A stretch of 32,692 nt of DNA from Acidobacteriota bacterium. GTDB lineage: Bacteria > Acidobacteriota > Terriglobia > Bryobacterales > Bryobacteraceae. The stretch lies in assembly GCA_018268835.1 (NCBI GenBank), contig JAFDVU010000072.1:1-32692 (forward strand). Direction: 5' to 3'. The notes beneath the pieces were generated by a model. The model did no database searches. It was not told where the DNA came from and saw only the letters and a program-made list of their open reading frames with translations. This document shows, in pieces, positions 8,172 through 16,603 of the stretch (its first letter is position 1; every line of letters starts with the position of its first letter). The position numbers and the translations under genes are program-made.

Positions 8172-8408
8172 ATGCACGAATCCATGGAAGAGATCTCCGC
8201 TCCTCACGGCGTCACGGACACGCACCGCGAAGACCCCGCAAGCGACGCTTACGAGGTCTTCGTCGCCGAACTCCAGGCCCGCCGCGAACGGCTCCGCCAA
8301 CTCCTCGACGCGGTCAACCGGGAGGCCGCTCGCTGTGCCCGCCCGCGCCCCGCCGCCACCCCCCGCCCGCGCCGGCACTGCCGGTGCGCTCCCGGCAGAC
8401 CCCTCTGA
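8172..8408 (+). CDS. Small hypothetical protein with coiled-coil segment and basic Cys-containing tail
   Basis: This 78-residue open frame begins 11 nt after the preceding small gene. It has an acidic N-terminus, a likely amphipathic helix at about residues 26-52 (YEVFVAELQARRERLRQLLDA), and an Arg/Pro-rich tail with four cysteines. The helix argues that it is translated, but the tail is low complexity and no clear ribosome-binding site is visible, so it may depend on translation of the gene before it. There are no recognisable family motifs. It looks like the last gene of the CHAT-subtilase cluster. Confidence 0.5.
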   Translation: MHESMEEISAPHGVTDTHREDPASDAYEVFVAELQARRERLRQLLDAVNREAARCARPRPAATPRPRRHCRCAPGRPL

Positions 8409-8498
8409 TCCCTCCATTTCCAACTCCCGCCCGGCCCATTCGCCCTCCCGCGGTTGCATAATGGAGTGATCCATCATCCAGGGAGGCGCAACCGAAAA

Positions 8499-9767
8499 AT
8501 GAACCGGCGTCAGCTTTTCAGAATGGCCGCCACCGCCGCGGCCGTGTTTCAGGACGATGCCATCCCGCGCATCCGTGCCGCCAGCCGCGCGCTGGGTACC
8601 CAAACCCCCGAGGAGGTCGCCACCGATGAGGACTTCTGGTCCGATGTGCGCGCCGCCTTCTCGATCGACCGCAACGTCATCAACTTCAACAACGGCTACG
8701 TCAGTCCCGCTCCCCGCCCCGTGCAGGACATGATGCGCCGCGAACTGGATTACAGTAACATGGGCCCCTACCACACCATGATCGCGGTCTTGGAACGGCA
8801 GATCGAAGCCGTGCGCCGCCGCCTCGCCCAGGCCGCCGGCTGCGATCCCGAGGAAATGGCCATCACCCGCAACGCCAGCGAAAGCCTCGAGAACGCCCAA
8901 TACGGCATCGATCTCAAGCCCGGCGACGAGGTGCTCACCACCAACCAGGACTATCCGCGCATGCTCACCACCTTCGCCCAGCGCGCCCGCCGCGAAGGCA
9001 TCGTCGTCAAGCAGATCTCCTTCCCCGTGCCGCCTCCTTCGATGGACGATCTCTACCAGCGCTTCGAGCGCGCCATCACCCCCAAAACCAAACTCATCCT
9101 GTTCTGCCACATCACCAACCGCACCGGCCAGATCTTCCCCGTGCAGCGCATCTGCCGCATGGCCCGCCAGCGCGGCATCCCCACCATCGTCGACGGCGCA
9201 CACGCTTTCAGCCACTTCCCCTACAAGCTCTCCGACCTCGAGTGCGACTACTACGGCACCAGCCTCCACAAGTGGACCTACGCGCCCGTCGGCACCGGCT
9301 TCCTCTACGTACGCCGCGACCGCATCGCCTCCACCTGGAGCCTCATGGCCAGCGACAAACGCCAGGAGAACGACATCCGCAAGTTCGAAGAGATCGGCAC
9401 CCACCCGGCCGCGAATCACAACGCCATCAGCGAGGCGCTCGTCTTCAACCAGAACCTCGGCATCGACCGCAAAGCGGCCCGCCTCCGCTACCTGCGCGAC
9501 CGCTGGGCTCACCGCCTCGCCAAAAATCCCAAGTGCCGCATCCTGCACTCGCCCGATCCCGCCCAATCCGCCGGCATCGGCTTCCTCTCCTTCGCGCCCG
9601 GCATCGACGGCAGCAAGATGTACAGCACCCTCTTCAGCAAGTACGGCATCATCACCACCTTCATCGGCGGCGAGGAGTACAGCGGGCTGCGCGTCACGCC
9701 CAACGTCTACTCCACCCCCGCCGAAGTGGACACCTTCGCCTCCGCCGTCGAAAAGGAACTCGCCTGA
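8499..9767 (+). CDS. Aminotransferase class V-fold PLP-dependent enzyme (isopenicillin N epimerase-like), Tat signal
   Basis: This 422-residue enzyme has fold-type I PLP features. Lys258 in SLHKWTYAPVGTGFLYVR is the expected Schiff-base lysine. VDGAHAFSHF supplies the cofactor-binding Asp, and AITRNASESLE is the phosphate-binding region. The N-terminus MNRRQLFRMAATAAA looks like a twin-arginine export signal, which is unusual for a PLP enzyme but recurrent in this family in acidobacteria. I chose the ATG at 8499 because the Tat motif begins there; GGGAGG stands 12 nt ahead. It probably acts as a lyase, epimerase or desulfurase on an amino acid or amine outside the cytoplasm. The substrate cannot be told from sequence. 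It is preceded by a 90-nt gap and has no obvious functional link to its neighbours. Confidence 0.85.
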   Translation: MNRRQLFRMAATAAAVFQDDAIPRIRAASRALGTQTPEEVATDEDFWSDVRAAFSIDRNVINFNNGYVSPAPRPVQDMMRRELDYSNMGPYHTMIAVLERQIEAVRRRLAQAAGCDPEEMAITRNASESLENAQYGIDLKPGDEVLTTNQDYPRMLTTFAQRARREGIVVKQISFPVPPPSMDDLYQRFERAITPKTKLILFCHITNRTGQIFPVQRICRMARQRGIPTIVDGAHAFSHFPYKLSDLECDYYGTSLHKWTYAPVGTGFLYVRRDRIASTWSLMASDKRQENDIRKFEEIGTHPAANHNAISEALVFNQNLGIDRKAARLRYLRDRWAHRLAKNPKCRILHSPDPAQSAGIGFLSFAPGIDGSKMYSTLFSKYGIITTFIGGEEYSGLRVTPNVYSTPAEVDTFASAVEKELA

Positions 9768-9795
9768 CGGAACGCGGCGTGCACTCCGCCGGTCG

Positions 9796-11238
9796 ATGCT
9801 CGCCGCGCTCCTGCTAATCCGTTCCGTTTCCGTCCCCGGCACGCAACTCGACGTGAAGCTCCTGACACAGGTGGGCGCGCCCTACGACGCGGCCACCGTG
9901 GCGCGCGACGTGCGCTGGCTGTGGTCCACCGGACGCTTCCGCGACATCCGCGTCGAAGCCGTGCCGGACCGCGGCGGCACCGATGTCGTCTTCCACGTGA
10001 CCCCCGAACCGCTCTATCCCGTGCGCGAGGTCAAACTGCGGCCCAACACCTTCGGTCTGCAAATCTCACTCCCGCCGGGCACGCCGGTCTCCCAGCCGCG
10101 CGCCCGCGAACTCGCCGCCGGCGCGCTCCGCCAACTCAAGCAGCGCGGCTACGCGCACGCCAGGGTCACCGCCTCCCTCGCGCCCGCCGGACGCGGCCGC
10201 GCCGACGTCGTGCTCGATCTCTCACCCGGCGAACAGTTGCGCCTCAAACCGGTGGGCGACGCGTCCCTGCGCGCGCCGCGCTGGTATTCGCCCGAAGCGG
10301 TGGAAGCGCACGCGGCGCGGTTGCGTGCCCACTACGTGGCCCAGGGCTACTTCGATGCGCGCGTACTGACCGGCGAAGAGCAGCGCGGCCAAAGCATGTT
10401 GGTGGACTTTCACGTGGAGCCGGGCAGGTTCTACCATCCGCTCGATACCCGCGTGCTCTGCGGCTGCCTCTTCGCCGAACGCCGGCGCGCCGAGCGCGCG
10501 GGCGTCCTCGACTTCGATGTCACGGTGGACGAAAGCGGCGCCTGGAGCGTTGCCCGCGGCCGCGCCTACACCGTCGGACGCATCCGCTTCCTCGGCGCCA
10601 CCCACTATTCCGACGCGTCCATCCGCCGCCACTTCCTGCTCGACGAAGCCGCGCCCCTCGATTCCTGGCTGCTGCGCCAGAGCATCGTCCGGCTCAATCG
10701 CACCGGCTGGTTCGAACCGCTCGATGAAGCCGGCGTGCACCTCCGCGCGAACGAACGCACCGGCATCGCCGGCATCACCGTCAACCTGACGGAGCGCAGA
10801 CGCGGCGCCTGGAACTTCTCCGGTCCCCTGCCGCTGGTGGCCTCCATCGGCATGCGCGTTCCGGCGGCGGCCACCTACACCGCCGGCTTCCAGACCGTGG
10901 CGTATTCCATGATTCTCAAGCTGGCCGCGAACCGGCGCTTCCTGCCCGTGTTTTCCCTCGCGCGGCCCTTCACGCCCGGCGGCGGCTGGCTCTCCGGCTT
11001 CGCCTTCGCCCCGCAAATGGGCGCGAAGTGGATCGGGCTGCACTACGCCGGCGAGCAGGTCGAAGGCCACCTCGGACCGGCGCTCGCCGGCGCCCGCCCG
11101 CCCGGCATCGCCGCCGCCATGCCGCGGCCGGACGGCGACTCCGCGCCGGTCTTCTGCCCGCCGCCGCGCCCGCGCTGGCCCGCTGCGCGCACCGCCGCCG
11201 GATTCGCCCTCGGCATCGCGCGCACGCTGCTCAACTGA
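9796..11238 (+). CDS. POTRA-repeat outer-membrane-assembly-like protein lacking a barrel
   Basis: This 480-residue protein begins with a short hydrophobic signal. It has about four POTRA-like modules, ending near residues 80, 155, 215 and 330. Typical signatures are TVARDVRWLWSTGRFRDIRVE, LKQRGYAHARV, YVAQGYFDARV and IRFLGATHYSDASIRRHFLLDE. POTRA domains belong to BamA, TamA and two-partner secretion transporters, where a beta-barrel of some 300 or more residues follows. Here only about 130 residues follow, Gly/Pro/Ala-rich and without an obvious C-terminal aromatic strand. It starts 28 nt after the aminotransferase gene. It may be a periplasmic POTRA adaptor, or an Omp85 protein that lost its barrel. 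Confidence 0.7.
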   Translation: MLAALLLIRSVSVPGTQLDVKLLTQVGAPYDAATVARDVRWLWSTGRFRDIRVEAVPDRGGTDVVFHVTPEPLYPVREVKLRPNTFGLQISLPPGTPVSQPRARELAAGALRQLKQRGYAHARVTASLAPAGRGRADVVLDLSPGEQLRLKPVGDASLRAPRWYSPEAVEAHAARLRAHYVAQGYFDARVLTGEEQRGQSMLVDFHVEPGRFYHPLDTRVLCGCLFAERRRAERAGVLDFDVTVDESGAWSVARGRAYTVGRIRFLGATHYSDASIRRHFLLDEAAPLDSWLLRQSIVRLNRTGWFEPLDEAGVHLRANERTGIAGITVNLTERRRGAWNFSGPLPLVASIGMRVPAAATYTAGFQTVAYSMILKLAANRRFLPVFSLARPFTPGGGWLSGFAFAPQMGAKWIGLHYAGEQVEGHLGPALAGARPPGIAAAMPRPDGDSAPVFCPPPRPRWPAARTAAGFALGIARTLLN

Positions 11239-11280
11239 CGCGCCCGGCGTGCACCGAATCCGCCGCGCGCGCCATGCTAC

Positions 11281-11302
11281 CCTCGTTATTTCCCCAACGA
11301 GG
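11281..11302 (+). promoter_or_regulatory. Hairpin that would cover the pgk ribosome-binding site
   Basis: CCTCGTT (11281-11287) pairs perfectly with AACGAGG (11296-11302) around the 8-nt loop ATTTCCCC. The right arm contains the GAGG that serves as Shine-Dalgarno, 6 nt before the ATG at 11309. Folding would hide it. This could tune pgk translation, or be chance. Confidence 0.35.
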
Positions 11303-11308
11303 CCTCCT

Positions 11309-12484
11309 ATGTCTTATCTTTCTATTCGCGATCTCGATATCAAAGGCAAACGCGTCTTCATGCGTGTGGATTTCAACGTGCCGCTGGCCAGGAACGAGCA
11401 GGGGCAGATCGAAATCACCAGCGATAAGCGCATCAAGGCGTCGCTCCCAACCATTCAATACGCGCTCGAAAAAGGCGCCGCGCTGATCCTCGCCTCCCAC
11501 CTCGGACGGCCCAAGGGCAAACGCGACCCCGAACAGAGCCTCCAACCCGCCGCGGCGCGCCTCGCCGAACTGCTCAAGGTGCCGGTCGCCATGGCGCCGG
11601 ACTGCGTCGGACCCGAAGTCCAGGCCATGCTGCCCGCTCCCGGCAGCGTCCTCCTGCTCGAGAACCTGCGCTTCCACGCCGCCGAGGAGAAGAACGACGC
11701 GGATTTCTCCCGGCAACTCGCCGCGCTCTGCGACATCTACGTGAACGACGCCTTCGGCAGCGCCCACCGCGCCCACGCCTCCACCGAGGGCATCACCCAC
11801 CACGTCGCCGCCAAGGCCGCCGGCCTGCTCATGGAGCAGGAACTCAAGTACCTCGGCATGGTGACCACCAACCCGCCCCGGCCGGAAGTCGCCATCCTCG
11901 GCGGCGCCAAGGTCTCGGACAAAATCCAGGTAATCGAAAACCTCAGCAAGATCGTCGATAAGCTCCTCATCGGCGGCGCCATGGCCTACACCTTCCTGCG
12001 CGCACAGGGCTTGCCCACCGGCAGGTCGCTGGTCGAGGAAGACAAGGTCGAACTGGCGAAATCCCTGATGCAGTCGCTGGGCGCGAAACTGGTCCTCCCC
12101 GTGGACCACATCGTGGTGGAAGAAATCGCCCCCGGCGCCGCCAACCAGGCCGTGGAAACCATTCCCGAAGGCCGCATCGCCGTCGACATCGGGCCCAAAA
12201 CCATTGACCTCTACGCCAAAGAGATCGCCGCGGCCAAGACCGTCATCTGGAACGGCCCCATGGGCATCTTCGAAAAGCCCCCCTTCGACAAGGGCACCGT
12301 GTCCCTGGCCCGCGCAGTGGCCGAATCCGGCGCCACCAGCGTGGTCGGCGGCGGCGACAGCGAGAAGGCCATCAAAGCCGCCGGCGTCACCTCCAAAATC
12401 AGCCACGTTTCGACCGGCGGCGGCGCCTCCCTCGAATTCCTCGCCGGCGACAAACTGCCGGGCGTCGTGGCGCTCGAACAGTAG
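11309..12484 (+). CDS. pgk: Phosphoglycerate kinase
   Basis: This 391-residue cytoplasmic enzyme catalyses 1,3-bisphosphoglycerate + ADP to 3-phosphoglycerate + ATP in glycolysis, and the reverse in gluconeogenesis. Its length is typical. The family signatures are all present: RVDFNVPL at the N-terminus, LASHLGRPKG, the LLENLRFHAAEEKND substrate loop, the ILGGAKVSDKI nucleotide region, WNGPMGIFEK and VVGGGDSEKAI. The start at 11309 fits the canonical N-terminus MSYLSIRDLDIKGKRV; the 20 residues encoded upstream look non-coding. It is followed at once by an intrinsic terminator. No other glycolytic gene (gap, tpi) is adjacent, so it is probably a single-gene unit or the end of the transcript from 9796. 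Confidence 0.98.
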   Translation: MSYLSIRDLDIKGKRVFMRVDFNVPLARNEQGQIEITSDKRIKASLPTIQYALEKGAALILASHLGRPKGKRDPEQSLQPAAARLAELLKVPVAMAPDCVGPEVQAMLPAPGSVLLLENLRFHAAEEKNDADFSRQLAALCDIYVNDAFGSAHRAHASTEGITHHVAAKAAGLLMEQELKYLGMVTTNPPRPEVAILGGAKVSDKIQVIENLSKIVDKLLIGGAMAYTFLRAQGLPTGRSLVEEDKVELAKSLMQSLGAKLVLPVDHIVVEEIAPGAANQAVETIPEGRIAVDIGPKTIDLYAKEIAAAKTVIWNGPMGIFEKPPFDKGTVSLARAVAESGATSVVGGGDSEKAIKAAGVTSKISHVSTGGGASLEFLAGDKLPGVVALEQ

Positions 12485-12510
12485 GCGTTTCCCCGAGGAC
12501 GTATCGGCGT

Positions 12511-12542
12511 GCGGGCGGGCTTCGGTCCGCCCGCTTTTTTTT
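12511..12542 (+). terminator. Rho-independent terminator of pgk
   Basis: GCGGGCGG (12511-12518) and CCGCCCGC (12527-12534) form a perfect 8-bp GC stem with an 8-nt loop, followed directly by eight T residues. It lies 26 nt after the pgk stop. Confidence 0.93.
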
Positions 12543-12857
12543 GTGCGCTCTCAACCGGACAATCAGGCCTGAAATCGTTTTGCCTGTCAATACCCAAATC
12601 GAGCCATAGGCCCGATCCGGGATTCCATATTTCCGCCTAAGCCACTCTTCTGCAACCACATAGGCCGCTACATGACGTTCCGTATCTCGAAACGGAAACT
12701 TTCCGCCGTGCCGCACTTCGCCACAGCGCGCCCTTCCCCCATAATGAAACCACACATTGGTGGGAAGTACCGCTCTCGCGCACTTGTGCCGGGAAGCGCA
12801 TTTTCGGGGTGAAGCCCCTGTAACGGTTTGGGTAACTAACCAGTTCAAGGAGCACCT
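12543..12857. other. Leader region of the TonB receptor, no supported gene
   Basis: The pgk-to-receptor gap is 373 bp. After the terminator it is visibly poorer in GC than the flanking genes. A minus-strand open frame crosses it but runs on through the terminator hairpin into pgk, so I do not call it. The last 40 nt hold the shared element (12818-12841) and a good AAGGAG (12847-12852) 5 nt ahead of the receptor ATG. I could not assign a clear -35/-10 pair. Confidence 0.5.
12818..12841 (+). repeat. Element shared with 5397-5422, copy 2
   Basis: This copy reads CTGTAACGGTTTGGGT then AACTAACC. It ends 16 nt before the receptor start codon and just before its ribosome-binding site, so it lies in the 5' leader or overlaps the promoter. 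It contains GTAAC twice, 12 nt apart. It may be an operator, leader element or part of an ECF-type promoter. Confidence 0.4.
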
Positions 12858-15800
12858 ATGCCTGGTCGCATATTCTCGCTGAGCGTCATGCTCTGTTTAC
12901 TGGCCGCCGTTTGCGGCTGGTCGCAGGATACTAGAGGTTCCATCTCCGGAAGAGTCACCGATCCCAGCGGAGCAGTCATCGCCGGGGCCACCGTGGTGGT
13001 TACGAACACCGCCATGGGCACTAAGACCAACATCAGTACAAATGCCGACGGCATTTACCGCGCGCCCCTCCTTTCGCCCGGGCTCTACGACATCGAAGTC
13101 GCCGCCCCCGGCTTCAAGAAGGCCCTGCGCGCCGGCGTCGAAGTCCGCGTCGCCGACCGGCTGGACATCGATATCCCCCTCGAAATCGGCGCCGCCGAAC
13201 AGCAGGTCACCGTAACCAGCGAAGTTCCGCTGCTCAATACCGAGAGCGCCTCGCTCGGCACCGTCGTAGACGCCAAGCGCGTCGCCGACCTGCCCCTGTC
13301 CTACGGCAATCCCTTCCTGCTGATCGGCCTCACCGCCGGCGTGACCTTCAACGGCAGCGTCCGCCTCGACCGTCCCTTCGAACCCACCCACATCGTGAAC
13401 TTCTCCATGGGCGGCACGCGCGGCAACCTCAACGACATCACTATCGACGGCGCGCCTACTACCGCTACCGCCAACGCCAACGAAGTAACCGCCTCCTATG
13501 TCCCGCCTACCGACATCGTGCAGGAGTTCAAGGTCCAGACCAATACCTTCGATGCCCAGTTCGGCCAGACCCAGGGCGGCGTGACCAATATCAGCATCAA
13601 GAGCGGCACCAACCAGTTCCACGGCACGGTCGATTTCTCCTTCCAGCGGCCGAGTTTCTGGGCTAACGACTTCTTTCTGAACAAATCGGGCACCCCGCGT
13701 CCGGACTTCAGTTTCAATACCTGGGGCGGTTCCTTCAGCGGCCCCGTGCACATCCCGCACGTCTACAACGGCAAGAACAAAACTTTCTTCCTGTTCGGCT
13801 ACGAAGGCATCCACGACTCTCGTCCGCGTCACGACGACACCACCAATACCGTCCCCACGCCGGCCATGCACCAGGGCGATTTCTCGGCGCTGCTGGCCAA
13901 CGGCGGTTCGCAGTACGCGATTTACGATCCGGCGACGCGCACCGGTCCGGTCAACGGCCGGTACACGCAGAGCCCGTTCCCGAACAATATCATTCCCACC
14001 AACCGCTTCGACAAAGTCGGAGCCGCGGTTCTCTCCTACTACCCCTCCACGGAGTTGACACCGGGCGACCCGCTCGGACGGAGCAACTACAAGGACGCTT
14101 CCACGGCGGAGAAGGCGAAGTATTACAACGACACTTTCCGCGTGGATCAGAACGTCGGCGACAAGCAGCGCTTCTTCGTCCGCTACAGTTCCTACATCCG
14201 CAACAGCACCTACAACAACTACTTCGACAACGCGTTCGTCGGTGACCAGTTCTACTTCTATTCGAAGACCGCGGCGTTCGATCACGTGATCACGCTGACC
14301 CCGACCATCGTGTTGAACTCGCGCTACAGCTACAACCGCTTCATCCGCGGCGGCGATCAGCCCGTGCAAGCAGTCGGCTTCGACCTGGCCAGCCTGAACT
14401 TCTCCCCCGCCTACATCGCCCAGGTTCCCAAGGACCAGGTGCGGTTCCCGCGCATCAACCTCAACGGCTACATCAGCAACGGGCACACCAACGAAAACCG
14501 GCCGGTGAACAACCACACCGTGGCGTCCACGCTGACCAAGTCGGCCGGCGCGCACAACGTTCGGACCGGGTTTGAATACCGCGTCTACCAGGAAACCGAC
14601 CAGTTCAAGAGCAATCAGCAGACCGGCAATTTCACCTTCGCCTCCAATTGGACCCGTGGCCCGCTGGACAACTCGGCGACCTCGCCGAGCAACCTCGGTC
14701 AATCCGTGGCTGCGCTGCTGCTGGGCCTGCCCGATTCCGGCAGCATCACACGGCAGGCGGATTACGCCGAGCAGTCCGGTTCCTGGGGCTTCTTCGTGCA
14801 GGACGATTGGAAAGTCACCCCGAAACTGACCTTGAACCTGGGCGTCCGCTACGAGTTCGAAACCCCGCTCCACGAACGCTACAACCGCAGCACGCTGGGC
14901 TTCGACACCAGCTACGTGCAGCCGATTTCCGCCTCAGCGCAGGCTGCCTTCGCCAAGATTTACCCGGCGATCTCCGGCGGATTCCCGCAAATCTCCCCGA
15001 GCGCCTTCGCGCTCAACGGAGGAATGACGTTCGCCGGACAGAACGGCAACAACGGCGGCCTCTACAACACGCCGAAAAACGTGGTCATGCCCCGTCTCGG
15101 CCTGGCTTATCAACTCGACAACCACACCGTGCTCCGCTCCGGCTTCGGCATGTTCGCCGGCTTCCTCGGCGAGCGCCGCGGCGACGTCCTGCAGAACGGC
15201 TTCACGCAGAACACGAACATGGTCCTGGTGAACAGCGCCGGACTTCCCCTGCTTCCTTTACAGTCCAACCTCGCCACTCCCTTCCCCAACGGAGTGGCCG
15301 AACCCGTCGGCGCAGCCGCCGGCTACCAGACCTACCTGGGACAGGGTTTCACATTCTTCAACCAGTACCCGAAGATCCCGGTCACCATGCGCTGGGAGGC
15401 CAGCCTGCAGCGCGAATTCCGCAGCTTCGTGCTGGAGTTCAACTACATCGGCAACAAGACCAACCACATCGAAATCACGCGCAACATCAACACCCTGCCG
15501 TATCAGTTCCTCAGCACCATGCGGACGCGCGACGATACGTGGAACAACTACCTGACCGCGAGCATTTCCAACCCCCTCTACGGCCTCGTGCCCGGCAACT
15601 CGCAGGGCATCTATACCGGCACCACCACGTCGCGGCAGACGCTCCTTTCGCCGTACGTGGCGTTCGGTTCCAATGCCATCAACAGCACGGAGAACACCGG
15701 CTTCTCCTGGTATCACAGCCTGACCTTCACCGCCTCCAAGCGCTTCGCCAAGGGCTACACCGTGCAGGGCAGCTATACCTTCCAGAAGTGGATGCAGGCG

Positions 15801-16415
15801 GTCAACCTGCTCAACGCCGCCGATCCGGCTCCCATCCGCGAAATCTCCGACGCGGATGCCCCGCACCGCTTCAACATCAGTAGCGTCTGGTCGCTGCCCT
15901 TCGGCCACGGCCGCGCTCTGCTGTCAGGCGCCAACCGCTTCGTCGACCGCCTCGTGGGCGGCTGGGAAATCTCCGGCATCTGGAGCCTGCAAAGCGGCTT
16001 CCCGCTGGCCTGGAACAACTCCATCTACTACGGCGACCCGGCCAGCATTCTGTTGCCGGCCAGTCAACGGTCGGTGGAGCACTGGTTCAACGTGACCGGC
16101 TTCGAAACCGCTTCCGCCAAGCAGTTGCTCGGCAACCAGGTGCGCACCTGGCCCTTCCGCTTCTCTCAGCTGCGCGGACCGCGCCAGAACAACGTCGACA
16201 TCGCGTTGATCAAGCAGACCCGCATCACCGAGGGCCGCAACATCGAGTTCCGGGCCGAAGCGCTCAACGCCGCCAACCATCCCCTGTTCCCGAATCCGAA
16301 TATGACCGTGACCGCCGCTCAGAGCGCCTCCGACAGCGGCTTCGGACAGATCAACGCCTCCACCGTCAGCAACTATGCCCGCCGGCTGCAGTTGAGCCTG
16401 AAGTACATTTTCTAG
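12858..16415 (+). CDS. TonB-dependent receptor, Oar-like, with N-terminal carboxypeptidase-regulatory domain
   Basis: This 1185-residue outer-membrane protein has a signal peptide (about residues 5-22, ending GWSQ). An Ig-like carboxypeptidase-regulatory domain follows (about 28-110; GSISGRVTDPSGAVIAGATV, then STNADGIYRAPLLSPGLYDI). The plug is at about 115-250 (LNDITIDGAPTT, EFKVQTNTFDAQFG, TNISIKSGTNQFHG). A long beta-barrel ends in LSLKYIF, with the terminal aromatic residue expected of barrel proteins. This architecture is abundant in Solibacter relatives, where such receptors are thought to import large carbohydrate or peptide substrates. AAGGAG stands 5 nt before the ATG. It is a single-gene unit flanked by terminators; no SusD-like partner lies next to it. 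Confidence 0.93.
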   Translation: MPGRIFSLSVMLCLLAAVCGWSQDTRGSISGRVTDPSGAVIAGATVVVTNTAMGTKTNISTNADGIYRAPLLSPGLYDIEVAAPGFKKALRAGVEVRVADRLDIDIPLEIGAAEQQVTVTSEVPLLNTESASLGTVVDAKRVADLPLSYGNPFLLIGLTAGVTFNGSVRLDRPFEPTHIVNFSMGGTRGNLNDITIDGAPTTATANANEVTASYVPPTDIVQEFKVQTNTFDAQFGQTQGGVTNISIKSGTNQFHGTVDFSFQRPSFWANDFFLNKSGTPRPDFSFNTWGGSFSGPVHIPHVYNGKNKTFFLFGYEGIHDSRPRHDDTTNTVPTPAMHQGDFSALLANGGSQYAIYDPATRTGPVNGRYTQSPFPNNIIPTNRFDKVGAAVLSYYPSTELTPGDPLGRSNYKDASTAEKAKYYNDTFRVDQNVGDKQRFFVRYSSYIRNSTYNNYFDNAFVGDQFYFYSKTAAFDHVITLTPTIVLNSRYSYNRFIRGGDQPVQAVGFDLASLNFSPAYIAQVPKDQVRFPRINLNGYISNGHTNENRPVNNHTVASTLTKSAGAHNVRTGFEYRVYQETDQFKSNQQTGNFTFASNWTRGPLDNSATSPSNLGQSVAALLLGLPDSGSITRQADYAEQSGSWGFFVQDDWKVTPKLTLNLGVRYEFETPLHERYNRSTLGFDTSYVQPISASAQAAFAKIYPAISGGFPQISPSAFALNGGMTFAGQNGNNGGLYNTPKNVVMPRLGLAYQLDNHTVLRSGFGMFAGFLGERRGDVLQNGFTQNTNMVLVNSAGLPLLPLQSNLATPFPNGVAEPVGAAAGYQTYLGQGFTFFNQYPKIPVTMRWEASLQREFRSFVLEFNYIGNKTNHIEITRNINTLPYQFLSTMRTRDDTWNNYLTASISNPLYGLVPGNSQGIYTGTTTSRQTLLSPYVAFGSNAINSTENTGFSWYHSLTFTASKRFAKGYTVQGSYTFQKWMQAVNLLNAADPAPIREISDADAPHRFNISSVWSLPFGHGRALLSGANRFVDRLVGGWEISGIWSLQSGFPLAWNNSIYYGDPASILLPASQRSVEHWFNVTGFETASAKQLLGNQVRTWPFRFSQLRGPRQNNVDIALIKQTRITEGRNIEFRAEALNAANHPLFPNPNMTVTAAQSASDSGFGQINASTVSNYARRLQLSLKYIF

Positions 16416-16442
16416 GCTCGGCCGGACGACCGAAACCAACCA

Positions 16443-16472
16443 GCGCGGGGCGGCACACGCCCCGCGCTTTTT
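16443..16472 (+). terminator. Rho-independent terminator of the TonB receptor gene
   Basis: GCGCGGGGCG (16443-16452) and CGCCCCGCGC (16458-16467) form a perfect 10-bp stem with a 5-nt loop, followed by TTTTTCTT. It begins 28 nt after the receptor stop. Confidence 0.93.
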
Positions 16473-16603
16473 CTTGTGCCGGTGCTGTTTCACGGTCACC
16501 GTGACCGGTGCGCTGGACGCCCCGCTTATGGCCGGGCGGTCACGTCCTACCGCGGCGGATCGCTCACCCGCTGGTCGGCGGTGGGCAGTAGCGCGGCCCG
16601 GCT

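Noticed and set aside
12399..12848. Minus-strand open frame of 149 residues across the pgk-TonB receptor gap
   Set aside because: It runs through the pgk terminator hairpin and into pgk on the opposite strand, has no ribosome-binding site, and its C-terminal part is the Arg-rich shadow of pgk. The middle looks faintly protein-like but no family is recognisable.
12897..14873. Long antisense open frame of 658 residues opposite the TonB receptor
   Set aside because: GC-rich codon bias produces long antisense frames; its Val/Gly/Ala-rich composition has no motif and the + strand gene is certain. The same reasoning rejects antisense frames opposite the aminotransferase (8025-9842), NrfD (23647-24930), the kinase (27309-29081) and GH28-like gene (30571-32346).
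16493..16507. 15-bp palindrome CGGTCAC-C-GTGACCG
   Set aside because: It lies between two convergent gene ends, after a clear terminator, with no start codon nearby. Likely chance in GC-rich DNA.
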